Below, in pieces: positions 25,987-34,326 of a stretch of 64,000 nt of DNA (positions within the stretch are counted from its first letter, which is position 1; every line of letters begins with the position of its first letter). The notes under the pieces are model-generated. The model saw only the letters and a list, made by a program, of their open reading frames with translations. It did not search any database and was not told where the DNA came from. Both the position numbers and the translations under genes were made by a program. Origin of the DNA: Chryseobacterium sp. ISL-6 (lineage in GTDB: Bacteria; Bacteroidota; Bacteroidia; Flavobacteriales; Weeksellaceae); contig NZ_JAGGPT010000002.1 of the NCBI RefSeq assembly GCF_018613715.1, forward strand, positions 62,001 through 126,000. Reading direction: 5' to 3'.

Positions 25987-28371
25987 TTATTCAAAGTTCT
26001 TCAATAATATCCAACCAGTTTTTACCGCTTTTTCTTTACTTGCAGGATCTTCAAAAGTTACCTGATACCAATATGATGATGAAGGTAAACGTTTGCCCTG
26101 GAAATAACCATCCCAATAAGGTCTTACTTTTTCAGCTTTATAAACCTCACGTCCATAACGGTCGAATATACTTGCTGTAAAATCTTTATACTCGTTAATT
26201 CCTCTAAAGTCAATAATATCATTTACATTATCTCCATTAGGTGTAATTACATTTTTCATTATAAAAGTAAAATATTCCAGGTACCCTACGCAACTTGTAT
26301 TTTTCACTCGAACCCTGATTGCTATAACTTTATTTTTAGGAACATTATTGAATACATTAGAAGGCTGCCATGTTAATCCGTTATCAACAGAATACTCCAG
26401 TGGTCCGTTACTTGGATTACTAGCAGTAATAACCATAGTTCCACTAGCATTGTAATCTACCTTAATCACAACTGGAGGAATAGCCTGAATTACTTCTGTA
26501 GTAAATATCTTAGAACAAACACCATTGTCGATCGTTACGGTATAGGTACCCGGTGTAGCTGCAGTAATGGTTTGAGTAGTTGCACCTGTATTCCAGGAAT
26601 AAGTATAATTAGGTCCTGATCCTGCATCTAAGGTAATTTGGTCACCAGTACAAATCATTCCCCCCTTAAGAGAAGAAACAATAGCTGGAACCACTTCTAC
26701 CGTTACAGTAGCAGGCAGCAATGATTTACATCCTTGTGCTCCGATAGCATATACTGTGTACGTTGTTGTTTGAGTAGGGCTTACGGTTCTTACTGCACCA
26801 GTCGTTGACGCATCACTCCATAAATAGGTAACACCACCGGAAGCTGTAAGTATAGCAGATTCACCTGAACAGATTTTCATTTTTGAAGAAACGACCTGAG
26901 CGATCGGAGTAGCTTCTTTTTTAAGGGTTAGCTTAATCATTTTGCTACAAAATGCTCCATTGGAAACCACTACGTATAAAATCTGACCATCTGTACCATC
27001 ATAACTAGATAAATTAGTGATAAAGCTATTATTCTGAGCAACAGCATCTGCCTGATTTACATAGAAATGAAATACAGCACCTGTCGTTGTGCTAATTAAT
27101 GGGGTTGCTGTATTTAGATCAAAATTAAGTGCATTTGGAGTCGTACAAATCTTCAATATAGCATCATGTGCTGTTGGTGTCGTTCCCCCTATAATTGTTA
27201 TTGTTGCTGATCCCGGACATTGATTTCCAGGTACAGAAACTTTTACTTCATATACACCAGGCTGTGTTGCAATATACTGGACATTTGTAGCTCCCGGAAT
27301 AGGAGCCCCATCTTTAAACCACTGGAAAGTCATTCCCGGTACAGCGCTTACTTGCGCTTTTAATATCTGTGGTGTATTATCACACATATGGATGGTATCT
27401 GGTAAAATAGCACCCGTTCCATCTACAATTTTTATTCCTATATCGAAAGATCCTCCTTCCAAAAAAACAGCTGAATCTAAACTCTGATCATTATAATCTG
27501 ATAAAACCATTTTAAAATGATAAGCAACACCGGGAGTAACATCTGCAATCGCTGTTAAAGGAATTGTTCTTCCATTATAATTCGTCTCTATATTAGCTGT
27601 ATTATATCCTGCAAAATATGCTTCATTAAGAGCCCCACAAGTTAAAGGATCTCCGTTATCTTCATTTGCGGGACGTATATTGGTAACACTTACTGCACCT
27701 GCCGTTCCAGGAAGAATCGCTACGTTGACATAAGGTCCTCCGGCTACAGGTTTTATAAGCAATGCAAAGGCATCTGAGTAATTACATGGATACCCTCCGG
27801 AATATTCTTCAGATGCAAACAAATAATTAAATTTAACCTGATTAGAATTAGGAACAAAATCGAACTCTAAAGCAACTGCATCACGCTGACTACCTTGGCT
27901 AGTACCAGTAGCCGCAGCAAGGTCAGGATCACCTTGTGATGAAATTGTCCCAGACAAACTTCCTCCGGTATATAAGGTATTTCCCGCCTCTCTTGCATAT
28001 CCTGTCGTTAAAACGATTCCATCTGTAAAAGGGAAACTGGTTGTTCCTTTATGAAAGTACCCCCAAAATCTGTCATTATTCCCAACATCATGATTAGGGC
28101 TAACTGTTACATTCGTTACATTAGGTGTTGAGCAATTCGTCCCTCCATTAATAAGGATGTCTTTAACAAGCTGTGCCGGAGTAAAAGCAGAAGGAGCATA
28201 GGAAGCTACATTTACATCAATAAATGCTCCAGTTTTCATACTTGCTGCCGTAAACTTCTCCTTTTTCACTTTCCGCTGAGGCATTTTCTTCGTATTCTGA
28301 GAAAATAAAAATAGGGGAGCTAATAGTAATATTAAAAAGAAAAAGTAGTTTTTCAATCTATAATTTAACAT
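25987..28371 (-). CDS. Choice-of-anchor L protein with T9SS type B sorting domain (copy 3)
   Basis: 794 residues from the ATG at 28371 (MLNYRLKNYFFF). I chose this start because it opens the signal peptide and lies 16 nt after a perfect promoter box; the longer frame would start upstream of the promoter. The choice-of-anchor L domain shows GAFIDVNVASYAPS, ALEFDFVPNS, FASEEY and DSAVFLEGGSF. Ig-like modules include ICSGESAILTASGG and ICTGDQITLDAGSGPNY. The type B sorting domain runs from ITPNGDNVNDIIDF to GWILLKNFE. It is closest in layout to copy 1. It is upstream-most of the three, each of which has its own promoter and terminator rather than sharing an operon. Confidence 0.93.
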   Translation of the reverse strand: MLNYRLKNYFFFLILLLAPLFLFSQNTKKMPQRKVKKEKFTAASMKTGAFIDVNVASYAPSAFTPAQLVKDILINGGTNCSTPNVTNVTVSPNHDVGNNDRFWGYFHKGTTSFPFTDGIVLTTGYAREAGNTLYTGGSLSGTISSQGDPDLAAATGTSQGSQRDAVALEFDFVPNSNQVKFNYLFASEEYSGGYPCNYSDAFALLIKPVAGGPYVNVAILPGTAGAVSVTNIRPANEDNGDPLTCGALNEAYFAGYNTANIETNYNGRTIPLTAIADVTPGVAYHFKMVLSDYNDQSLDSAVFLEGGSFDIGIKIVDGTGAILPDTIHMCDNTPQILKAQVSAVPGMTFQWFKDGAPIPGATNVQYIATQPGVYEVKVSVPGNQCPGSATITIIGGTTPTAHDAILKICTTPNALNFDLNTATPLISTTTGAVFHFYVNQADAVAQNNSFITNLSSYDGTDGQILYVVVSNGAFCSKMIKLTLKKEATPIAQVVSSKMKICSGESAILTASGGVTYLWSDASTTGAVRTVSPTQTTTYTVYAIGAQGCKSLLPATVTVEVVPAIVSSLKGGMICTGDQITLDAGSGPNYTYSWNTGATTQTITAATPGTYTVTIDNGVCSKIFTTEVIQAIPPVVIKVDYNASGTMVITASNPSNGPLEYSVDNGLTWQPSNVFNNVPKNKVIAIRVRVKNTSCVGYLEYFTFIMKNVITPNGDNVNDIIDFRGINEYKDFTASIFDRYGREVYKAEKVRPYWDGYFQGKRLPSSSYWYQVTFEDPASKEKAVKTGWILLKNFE

Positions 28372-28387
28372 TTTGGTATTGTTTGTC

Positions 28388-28395
28388 CAAAAATA
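28388..28395 (-). promoter_or_regulatory. Promoter box of choice-of-anchor L copy 3
   Basis: TATTTTTG on the minus strand, ending 16 nt before the ATG at 28371. The spacing equals that of copies 1 and 2. Confidence 0.6.
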
Positions 28396-28614
28396 ATAAA
28401 AATAAAGATATGATGTTCGTTTTTTATGAATCAAAACAGTATTAGATAAAATAAATACTATTTTAATATTTCACCATAATTAAACAATTAGTTGGGCAGT
28501 TTTTAGCAATAAAAAATTTAATATTTAGCTTAAAATTAGAAAAAAAGCTATATTAAAAAATGATTAAGAAATCCTTATTGAACTAAAAAAGTGATTTTTG
28601 ATCAATTTCATTTA

Positions 28615-29166
28615 TCATTCTTTCTTTAAATTATTTATTTCATTTTGAAGAAGGAGAATTTGATCTTTTAAAGCTTTGATCTCATTTTTATTCGAGTTCA
28701 CGCTGCTTTTTAATATCACTTTTTTTGCCCTTTCATTATGATCCTCATCATCTTCATCTTCATTAATCTCTTCTATATCTTCCTGAATATCTTCAATATC
28801 TTCATTAATCTCTTCTATATCTTCACTGATTTCCTCTATATCCTCACTGATCTCTTCAATGTCTTCGCTAATCTCTTCGATATCTTCCTGAATGTCTTCT
28901 ATATCTTCCTGAATATCTTCAATTTTTTCGTGACTTCTATTAACAGACATCTGAATAAATATAGCAAGATAAATTGCCTCCAGAGATACCACTGTGGTTA
29001 GAATCAAAAGCATTTTATCGAACTCTACAATATGTAGTAACGGGAGGAGAAATGAAATTATAAAAAATAGGGTATGAACAATGAGTGACGGGATAGAACC
29101 AATCCACCAGGTAATACCAGTAGCAATCTTTTCCAGAATTTCTGTTTTTTCGGTCTGCGTTTTCAT
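28615..29166 (-). CDS. DUF1003-like membrane protein with an acidic heptad-repeat coiled coil
   Basis: 183 residues from the ATG at 29166. Two membrane helices (about 26-46 and 53-75) with VHTLFFIISFLLPLLHIVEFD and EAIYLAIFIQMSVNRS match the DUF1003 core. Then come eight perfect heptads, EDIE(E/D)I(Q/S/N), at about 81-136. Isoleucines fall at both core positions and almost everything else is Asp or Glu. An acidic patch (EDEDDEDHNE) and a second, ordinary coiled coil (KNEIKALKDQILLLQNEI) finish the protein. The long cytoplasmic or periplasmic coil may be an oligomerisation rod or a partner for a basic coil. Function unknown. The stop lies 12 nt before the next repeatless AT-rich gap. Confidence 0.82.
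   Translation of the reverse strand: MKTQTEKTEILEKIATGITWWIGSIPSLIVHTLFFIISFLLPLLHIVEFDKMLLILTTVVSLEAIYLAIFIQMSVNRSHEKIEDIQEDIEDIQEDIEEISEDIEEISEDIEEISEDIEEINEDIEDIQEDIEEINEDEDDEDHNERAKKVILKSSVNSNKNEIKALKDQILLLQNEINNLKKE
28762..28929 (-). repeat. 21-bp tandem repeat coding the acidic heptads
   Basis: Eight diverged 21-bp units in frame, each coding E-D-I-E-(D/E)-I-x. Third-codon positions differ between units, so the array is older than a recent slippage product or has been held at protein level. Confidence 0.85.
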
Positions 29167-29177
29167 CACTTTTAATT

Positions 29178-29945
29178 TTATAAAAATTCTTTACTAACTC
29201 CTAATCCAAACAAAGCAAAATCATATTTTGCCGGGTCTTTATCGTCAAATTGCCTTATCACCTTATCTAACTCTTCTACCGTTTTCCAATCATTCTGAGT
29301 TCTTGTAATTAACCCCAATTTTCTGGAAATATTCCCTGTATGAACATCTAATGGAATAGATAAATGTTTCTGATCTATATTCTTCCAAATTCCAAAATCG
29401 ACACTGCGTTTGTCTTTTCTTACCATCCAGCGCAAGAACATGATAATTCTTTTTGAAGATGAATTTTTATAGGGTGAACTTACATGTTTGTGACTTCTAT
29501 GCTTTCCGGTTTCTAAAAAAGAAACCCTGAATCTCTCAATAGCGTGTAAAAAATTAGTTTCAGCATCTTCAATCTTAAATAAGCTTTCTAAACTTTCATT
29601 CTCCTTATAGATTTTATTGAACTGCTTAATGAAATAAGTAAAATCCCCACCATTAAAAGTTCTGTGGATACTTTTATCCTGAATTGAATGCAGATCTTTT
29701 TCTGAAAAATTCATTACAAAATCGTAAGGAGAATTTCCCATAATATCTAACATCTTTTCAGCAGATTTAATAATGGCTTTTCTATTTCCCCATGATATTG
29801 TTGCTGATAAAAAACCGGCAATTTCGATATCCTGTTTTAAAGAAAAACGATGCGGAATCTGTATGGGATCATATTCAATAAAATCATAATTATTATATTG
29901 ATCAGATTTCTCATTTAAAAAATCTTTTAATTCATCAAATTTCAT
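29178..29945 (-). CDS. TIGR02757 family protein
   Basis: 255 residues. It matches the conserved TIGR02757 family of unknown function by IQIPHRFSLKQDIEIAGFLS, TISWGNRKAIIKSAEKML, MFLRWMVRKD and PLDVHTGNISRKLGL; DPAKYDFALFGLGV is near the C-terminus. The family is widespread in Bacteroidota and resembles the helix-hairpin-helix DNA glycosylase fold, which is a suggestion rather than a demonstration. It begins 8 nt after rnz, and the DUF1003 gene starts 11 nt after it, so these genes are probably co-transcribed. Confidence 0.88.
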   Translation of the reverse strand: MKFDELKDFLNEKSDQYNNYDFIEYDPIQIPHRFSLKQDIEIAGFLSATISWGNRKAIIKSAEKMLDIMGNSPYDFVMNFSEKDLHSIQDKSIHRTFNGGDFTYFIKQFNKIYKENESLESLFKIEDAETNFLHAIERFRVSFLETGKHRSHKHVSSPYKNSSSKRIIMFLRWMVRKDKRSVDFGIWKNIDQKHLSIPLDVHTGNISRKLGLITRTQNDWKTVEELDKVIRQFDDKDPAKYDFALFGLGVSKEFL

Positions 29946-29953
29946 AACTCCAC

Positions 29954-30868
29954 TTAGATTTTCACACTTTCCAGTGCTTTTGGTAAAAAAGTATTAGGAA
30001 AAACATTTCTGGCTTCATCAGTAAATACGGTAAGGTCTCCATATCTATTGGAAAAATGTCCCAAAATTAATTTCCCCACTTCTGCTTTTTGCGCTATTGT
30101 AGCGGCTTCCAAAGCTGTCGCATGTCCTGTATAATCTGCCATTTCTTTTAGATCATGTAAGAATGTTGATTCATGATACAAAACCGTTACATTTTTAATA
30201 ATAGGAATAACACTTTCAAGATACCGGGTATCACTACAGAAGGCATAGGAAACTGACGGTATAGGATCAACGGTTAAGATCTCATTTTTCAGAACATATC
30301 CATCACTAAGTACAAAATCTTTTCCTGCTTTAATATGATGATAATCACAAACCTCAATCTCGTCATATTTGGCAATCTCCTTCATATTGATATGTCTGTC
30401 TTTTGGTTTTTCTTTAAAAAGATAGCCATTACAATAAATCCTGTGGTCTAAAGGAATAGTATAAACTTCTACCCTATTGTCCTCATAAATTTTTTCAGAA
30501 TAATCTTTATCCAGCTCATGATAAACAATCTCAAATCCCCGATGCGTTTCAGTGATTGTAAAAATAGTCTCTAGCATCTTCTTAATTCCTTTCGGACCAT
30601 ATACATGTAAAGGAGTATCACGTCCCAATAACCGAAAGGATGCAATAAGGCCGGGAAGTCCAAAGCAGTGATCCCCATGAAGGTGGGAAATAAAAATATG
30701 ATTAATTTTCGAAAATCTTGCTTTTGCTTTTCTTAGCTGTACCTGGGTTCCTTCTCCACAATCAATAAGAAAATGTCGTTCTTCCATTTCTAACAATTGC
30801 GCTGTCGGAGAAGTATTAATTGTAGGAATCGCTGAGTTAAAACCTAATATCGTTAAATAAGTACTCAA
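29954..30868 (-). CDS. rnz: Ribonuclease Z
   Basis: 304 residues. Metallo-beta-lactamase-fold endonuclease that trims tRNA 3' ends. The zinc motif is HLHGDHCFGLPGL (HxHxDH), with FLIDCGEGTQVQLRKA before it, CSDTRY and YHESTFLHD later, and LGHFSNRY near the end. The start is TTG at 30868: the next upstream in-frame codons lead to a stop, and STYLTILGFNSAIP is the usual beginning of this family. A perfect promoter box (TACATTTG, minus 30894-30887) lies 18 nt upstream. Confidence 0.95.
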   Translation of the reverse strand: MSTYLTILGFNSAIPTINTSPTAQLLEMEERHFLIDCGEGTQVQLRKAKARFSKINHIFISHLHGDHCFGLPGLIASFRLLGRDTPLHVYGPKGIKKMLETIFTITETHRGFEIVYHELDKDYSEKIYEDNRVEVYTIPLDHRIYCNGYLFKEKPKDRHINMKEIAKYDEIEVCDYHHIKAGKDFVLSDGYVLKNEILTVDPIPSVSYAFCSDTRYLESVIPIIKNVTVLYHESTFLHDLKEMADYTGHATALEAATIAQKAEVGKLILGHFSNRYGDLTVFTDEARNVFPNTFLPKALESVKI

Positions 30869-30886
30869 ATCAATAGTTTATTATAA

Positions 30887-30894
30887 CAAATGTA
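30887..30894 (-). promoter_or_regulatory. Promoter box of rnz
   Basis: TACATTTG on the minus strand, a perfect TAnnTTTG match in the short rdgB-rnz gap. It suggests rnz has its own start in addition to any read-through from rdgB. Confidence 0.55.
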
Positions 30895-30933
30895 CAACAG
30901 AAATTTTGGATATACTTACATCCTAAATTATTA

Positions 30934-31527
30934 TTACTGTCCATCTACAACTTTTAAATTGTTCAAAAACAGATCTAAAGCCTGCTTACGGTGGCTAATT
31001 TCATTTTTATCTTCCGGGTTCATTTCTGCAAATGTTCTGTCATACCCTTGTGGCACAAAAATCGGATCATATCCAAAACCTTTAAAACCTTTATTCTCTG
31101 TTAATAAATTTCCATAAGCTCTGCCTTCAAAATACTGAGCTCCCTGTTCATCATAATAGCATAAAACAGTAATAAAGTAGGCTTTCCGGTTTTCAACACC
31201 TTCCATCTCACTTAATACCTTTTCAATATTTTTACCGAAGTCATGATCCCCGGCATAACGGGCTGAAAAAATACCCGGCCTGCCATCCAACGCTTCAACA
31301 ACCAATCCGCTATCATCGCCTAAACTTGGAATCCCGGTTTTCTCGAAGCAGTATTTTGCTTTTATTAAAGCATTAGCATTAAAAGAATCTCCATCCTCTA
31401 CGATCTCTTCGTGAATATCATAATCCGTGAGACTCTTAACAAGATAATCAGCTCCTAATATTTGCTGGATCTCTTCTTTTTTATGTTGATTGTGTGTTGC
31501 AACTAATAATTCCATATCCTTTTTCAT
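30934..31527 (-). CDS. rdgB: Non-canonical purine NTP pyrophosphatase (RdgB/HAM1)
   Basis: 197 residues. It hydrolyses ITP, dITP and XTP to monophosphates, keeping deaminated purines out of nucleic acids. The signature ELLVATHNQHKKEEIQQIL opens the protein; DDSGLVVEALDGRPGIFSARYAG and GFGYDPIFVPQG follow, and SHRKQALDLF is near the end. Two starts are possible, ATG at 31527 (MKKDMELL) or ATG at 31515 (MELL); the shorter one matches the usual family N-terminus. Begins 9 nt after the CPBP protease gene. Confidence 0.95.
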   Translation of the reverse strand: MKKDMELLVATHNQHKKEEIQQILGADYLVKSLTDYDIHEEIVEDGDSFNANALIKAKYCFEKTGIPSLGDDSGLVVEALDGRPGIFSARYAGDHDFGKNIEKVLSEMEGVENRKAYFITVLCYYDEQGAQYFEGRAYGNLLTENKGFKGFGYDPIFVPQGYDRTFAEMNPEDKNEISHRKQALDLFLNNLKVVDGQ

Positions 31528-31536
31528 TTTTTTAAA

Positions 31537-32367
31537 TTAAATTTCCGAATAATGTACTTTATACTTTTTCCTAAAAAGATAATAGAATAAAGAGAAAAGT
31601 ACAATTCCTACTGCCAGTAATATCCATTCAGAAACTTTAAGAGCTTCTGAAAAACTTTCATTTTTCGTATAGGTGATCAATAATGATGAGCATAAATTAT
31701 TGAACCCATGCAGAAGCATTGGTAATAACAAAGATTTAGTTTTAAAATAAACAAGCCCTAAAACACATCCCAATAAAACGGCACCTACTAACTGCCAGGG
31801 ATTACCATGCACCAATCCAAAAATAATGGAAGCATATACAATTGCTTTCCATGGTTTTACTCCTTTATTAATTAATCCTTTTTGAATAATCCCTCTAAAA
31901 ATAATCTCCTCAAAAATCGGGGCCATAATCACGGCTGTGATGATCATTACAACAGGATCATCCGTCAGTTGATTCATCAGTTCACTGAAAAACTCATAAT
32001 ACTTACCAAAGAAAGGACCTGTAGTAGGAATCTGAGCAGTTATAAATTCTGAAATAAACATCATGCCTATCATCAAAGGGAAAATCAGGAAATAGGTATA
32101 AAAATTGGTAGGAGAAAAATTAAAATTAAGTTTTCTTTTTGTGGTTGGCCTGACGATAAAAAAATCAAAAAAAGCAATTGCCGTCAAGAATCCTGCAGCA
32201 TTTGAAAGCATAAAAAACCAATCTTTGAATTGCAGGTTTTCTTTAAAAACAAACATCCAAAAAATATTAAAAAAGGAGACGAACATTGTTCCTACAAACA
32301 ACCCGCCTAATAAAACAACGCCTCCGATCCATGTAAAAGTAAACTGTGGATATTTGCTGCTTTCCAT
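31537..32367 (-). CDS. CPBP-family intramembrane protease
   Basis: 276 residues from the ATG at 32367; a longer frame starts at a TTG and adds 18 residues without adding a recognised feature. The CPBP (CAAX protease and bacteriocin-processing, Abi) motifs are complete: EEIIFRG (EExxxR), FGLVHG (FxxxH) and LLHGFNN (HxxxN). Around eight hydrophobic helices. Such enzymes cleave or sense membrane substrates, sometimes for bacteriocin self-immunity; no bacteriocin gene is nearby. First gene of a probable transcript through rdgB and rnz. Confidence 0.9.
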   Translation of the reverse strand: MESSKYPQFTFTWIGGVVLLGGLFVGTMFVSFFNIFWMFVFKENLQFKDWFFMLSNAAGFLTAIAFFDFFIVRPTTKRKLNFNFSPTNFYTYFLIFPLMIGMMFISEFITAQIPTTGPFFGKYYEFFSELMNQLTDDPVVMIITAVIMAPIFEEIIFRGIIQKGLINKGVKPWKAIVYASIIFGLVHGNPWQLVGAVLLGCVLGLVYFKTKSLLLPMLLHGFNNLCSSLLITYTKNESFSEALKVSEWILLAVGIVLFSLFYYLFRKKYKVHYSEI

Positions 32368-32655
32368 GTTTTTTCTTTGTAAAAATTTAATAAACAAAGG
32401 TAATTTTTTTAAAAGCCCCAAACAACTAAAAAAGAAAATTCTTCATTCATCTACTTGTCGGAAAAAGCCTTTACAGGTTTTATAATAGGCAAATAAAAAA
32501 GTTCTTATAAAATCTATTTCTTTACTTTTCAAGCTGACACCTGTTCAAATATTGATACCTCCAATCTAAAAAGTAGATACCGTGTTTTCTTTTTGTTTAT
32601 TAATTTATTTGAATCCTCATAAAAAATCACGATTTTTGCAACTTCAAAATACACT

Positions 32656-34248
32656 ATGTCAGACTTAATCAAAGAAATACAAAAAAGAAAAACATTTGGA
32701 ATTATTTCTCACCCGGATGCCGGAAAAACTACTCTTACAGAAAAACTTCTGCTTTTCGGGGGTGCAATTCAGGAAGCAGGTGCTGTAAAATCCAATAAAA
32801 TAAAAAAAGGAGCAACCTCCGACTTTATGGAAATTGAAAGACAGAGAGGGATCTCTGTAGCCACTTCCGTATTAGCTTTTGAATATAAAGGACACAAAAT
32901 TAATATTCTGGACACTCCTGGTCACAAGGATTTCGCAGAAGATACCTATAGAACATTAACAGCCGTAGATTCCGTAATCGTCGTAATAGACGTTGCAAAA
33001 GGGGTTGAGGAGCAAACTGAAAAATTAGTTCAGGTTTGTAGAATGAGAAACATCCCCATGCTGGTTTTCATTAATAAGCTTGACCGTGAAGGTAAAGATG
33101 CTTTTGATTTACTGGATGAAGTTGAACAAAAATTAGGATTAAGTGTAGTTCCTCTTTCTTTACCTATCGGAATGGGAAGTGATTTTCAGGGTATTTATAA
33201 TATCTGGGAAAATAATATCCAATTATTCCTGGAAGAGAAGAAACAAAGAGTTGGTGACACCGTTAAGTTTGATAATATCAATGATCCGGCAATCGATGAA
33301 TTGATTGGAGAGAAAGCAGCTAAGTCTTTACGTGATGAACTTGAACTGGTACAGTCTGTTTATCCCGAATTTAGCCGTGAGGATTACATGAAAGGAGATT
33401 TGCAGCCCGTTTTCTTTGGTTCTGCATTAAATAATTTTGGAGTTCGTGAATTATTGGATGCATTTATTGAAATTGCACCAATGCCCCAACCAAAAGAAAG
33501 TGATACCCGTATCGTAAAACCCGAAGAAAATACTTTCACTGGATTTGTTTTCAAGATTCATGCGAATATGGATCCTAAACACAGAGACCGATTGGCATTC
33601 GTTAAAATTGTTTCTGGAACCTTTAAAAGAAATGAAAATTACCTATTGGTAAGGGAGGGCAAAAAGATGAAGTTTTCTTCTCCAAATGCTTTTTTTGCAG
33701 ATAAAAAAGAAGTTGTAGATGAAAGTTTTCCTGGTGATATTGTTGGTTTACATGATACAGGAAGTTTCAGAATCGGTGATACGTTAACAGGTGGTGAAAA
33801 ATTGAGCTTTAAAGGAGTTCCTAGTTTCTCTCCGGAACATTTCCGATATATCAACAACAATGATCCACTTAAAGCGAAACAACTTGCTAAAGGTATTGAT
33901 CAGCTGATGGATGAAGGTGTTGCCCAGTTATTTACCCTTGAAATGAACAACAGAAAAATTATCGGAACTGTGGGTGCACTTCAATATGAGGTTATCCAGT
34001 ATCGTCTGGAACATGAATATGGGGCAAAATGTACTTACGAACCACTTTCTATGCACAAGGCGTGTTGGATAGAGGCTGATGAGAAATCTGAGGAATTCAA
34101 AGAATTTGCAAGACTAAAACAGAGATTCTTAGCCCGAGATAAATACAATCAACTGGTATTTCTGGCAGATTCTTCCTTTACAATACATATGACACAGGAA
34201 AAATTCCCGAATGTAAAATTACATTTCATCAGTGAATTTAACCAGTAA
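32656..34248 (+). CDS. prfC: Peptide chain release factor 3
   Basis: 530 residues, typical of RF3. A translational GTPase that removes RF1 and RF2 from the ribosome after peptide release. G1 is SHPDAGKTTLTEKLL, switch regions include RQRGISVATSV, G3 is DTPGHKDFAEDTYR, and G4 is NKLDRE. The specific RF3 tail follows with LFTLEMNNRKIIGTVGALQYEVIQYRL in shortened matches. A promoter-like GATTTTTG and 15 nt precede the ATG. It ends at a bidirectional terminator shared with the metallopeptidase gene. Confidence 0.97.
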   Translation: MSDLIKEIQKRKTFGIISHPDAGKTTLTEKLLLFGGAIQEAGAVKSNKIKKGATSDFMEIERQRGISVATSVLAFEYKGHKINILDTPGHKDFAEDTYRTLTAVDSVIVVIDVAKGVEEQTEKLVQVCRMRNIPMLVFINKLDREGKDAFDLLDEVEQKLGLSVVPLSLPIGMGSDFQGIYNIWENNIQLFLEEKKQRVGDTVKFDNINDPAIDELIGEKAAKSLRDELELVQSVYPEFSREDYMKGDLQPVFFGSALNNFGVRELLDAFIEIAPMPQPKESDTRIVKPEENTFTGFVFKIHANMDPKHRDRLAFVKIVSGTFKRNENYLLVREGKKMKFSSPNAFFADKKEVVDESFPGDIVGLHDTGSFRIGDTLTGGEKLSFKGVPSFSPEHFRYINNNDPLKAKQLAKGIDQLMDEGVAQLFTLEMNNRKIIGTVGALQYEVIQYRLEHEYGAKCTYEPLSMHKACWIEADEKSEEFKEFARLKQRFLARDKYNQLVFLADSSFTIHMTQEKFPNVKLHFISEFNQ

Positions 34249-34270
34249 GATCATATATCTTAAAAATAAA

Positions 34271-34303
34271 AAAAACCGTTCAGTGTTACACTGAACGGTT
34301 TTT
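34271..34303. terminator. Bidirectional terminator between prfC and the metallopeptidase gene
   Basis: A 15-bp perfect stem, aaaaaccgttcagtg (34271-34285) with cactgaacggttttt (34289-34303), with T and A runs on both sides. Confidence 0.9.
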
Positions 34304-34326
34304 TTTATGGATTAAACAGATATTGA

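Noticed and set aside
28738..29001. 87-codon plus-strand frame rich in Phe, Ile and Asn opposite the acidic coiled coil
   Set aside because: It is the mirror image of the 21-bp repeats and has no independent support.
31537..32367. Immunity gene for a bacteriocin (CPBP/Abi family)
   Set aside because: The family includes such proteins, but no bacteriocin precursor or transporter lies nearby; the neighbours are housekeeping genes.
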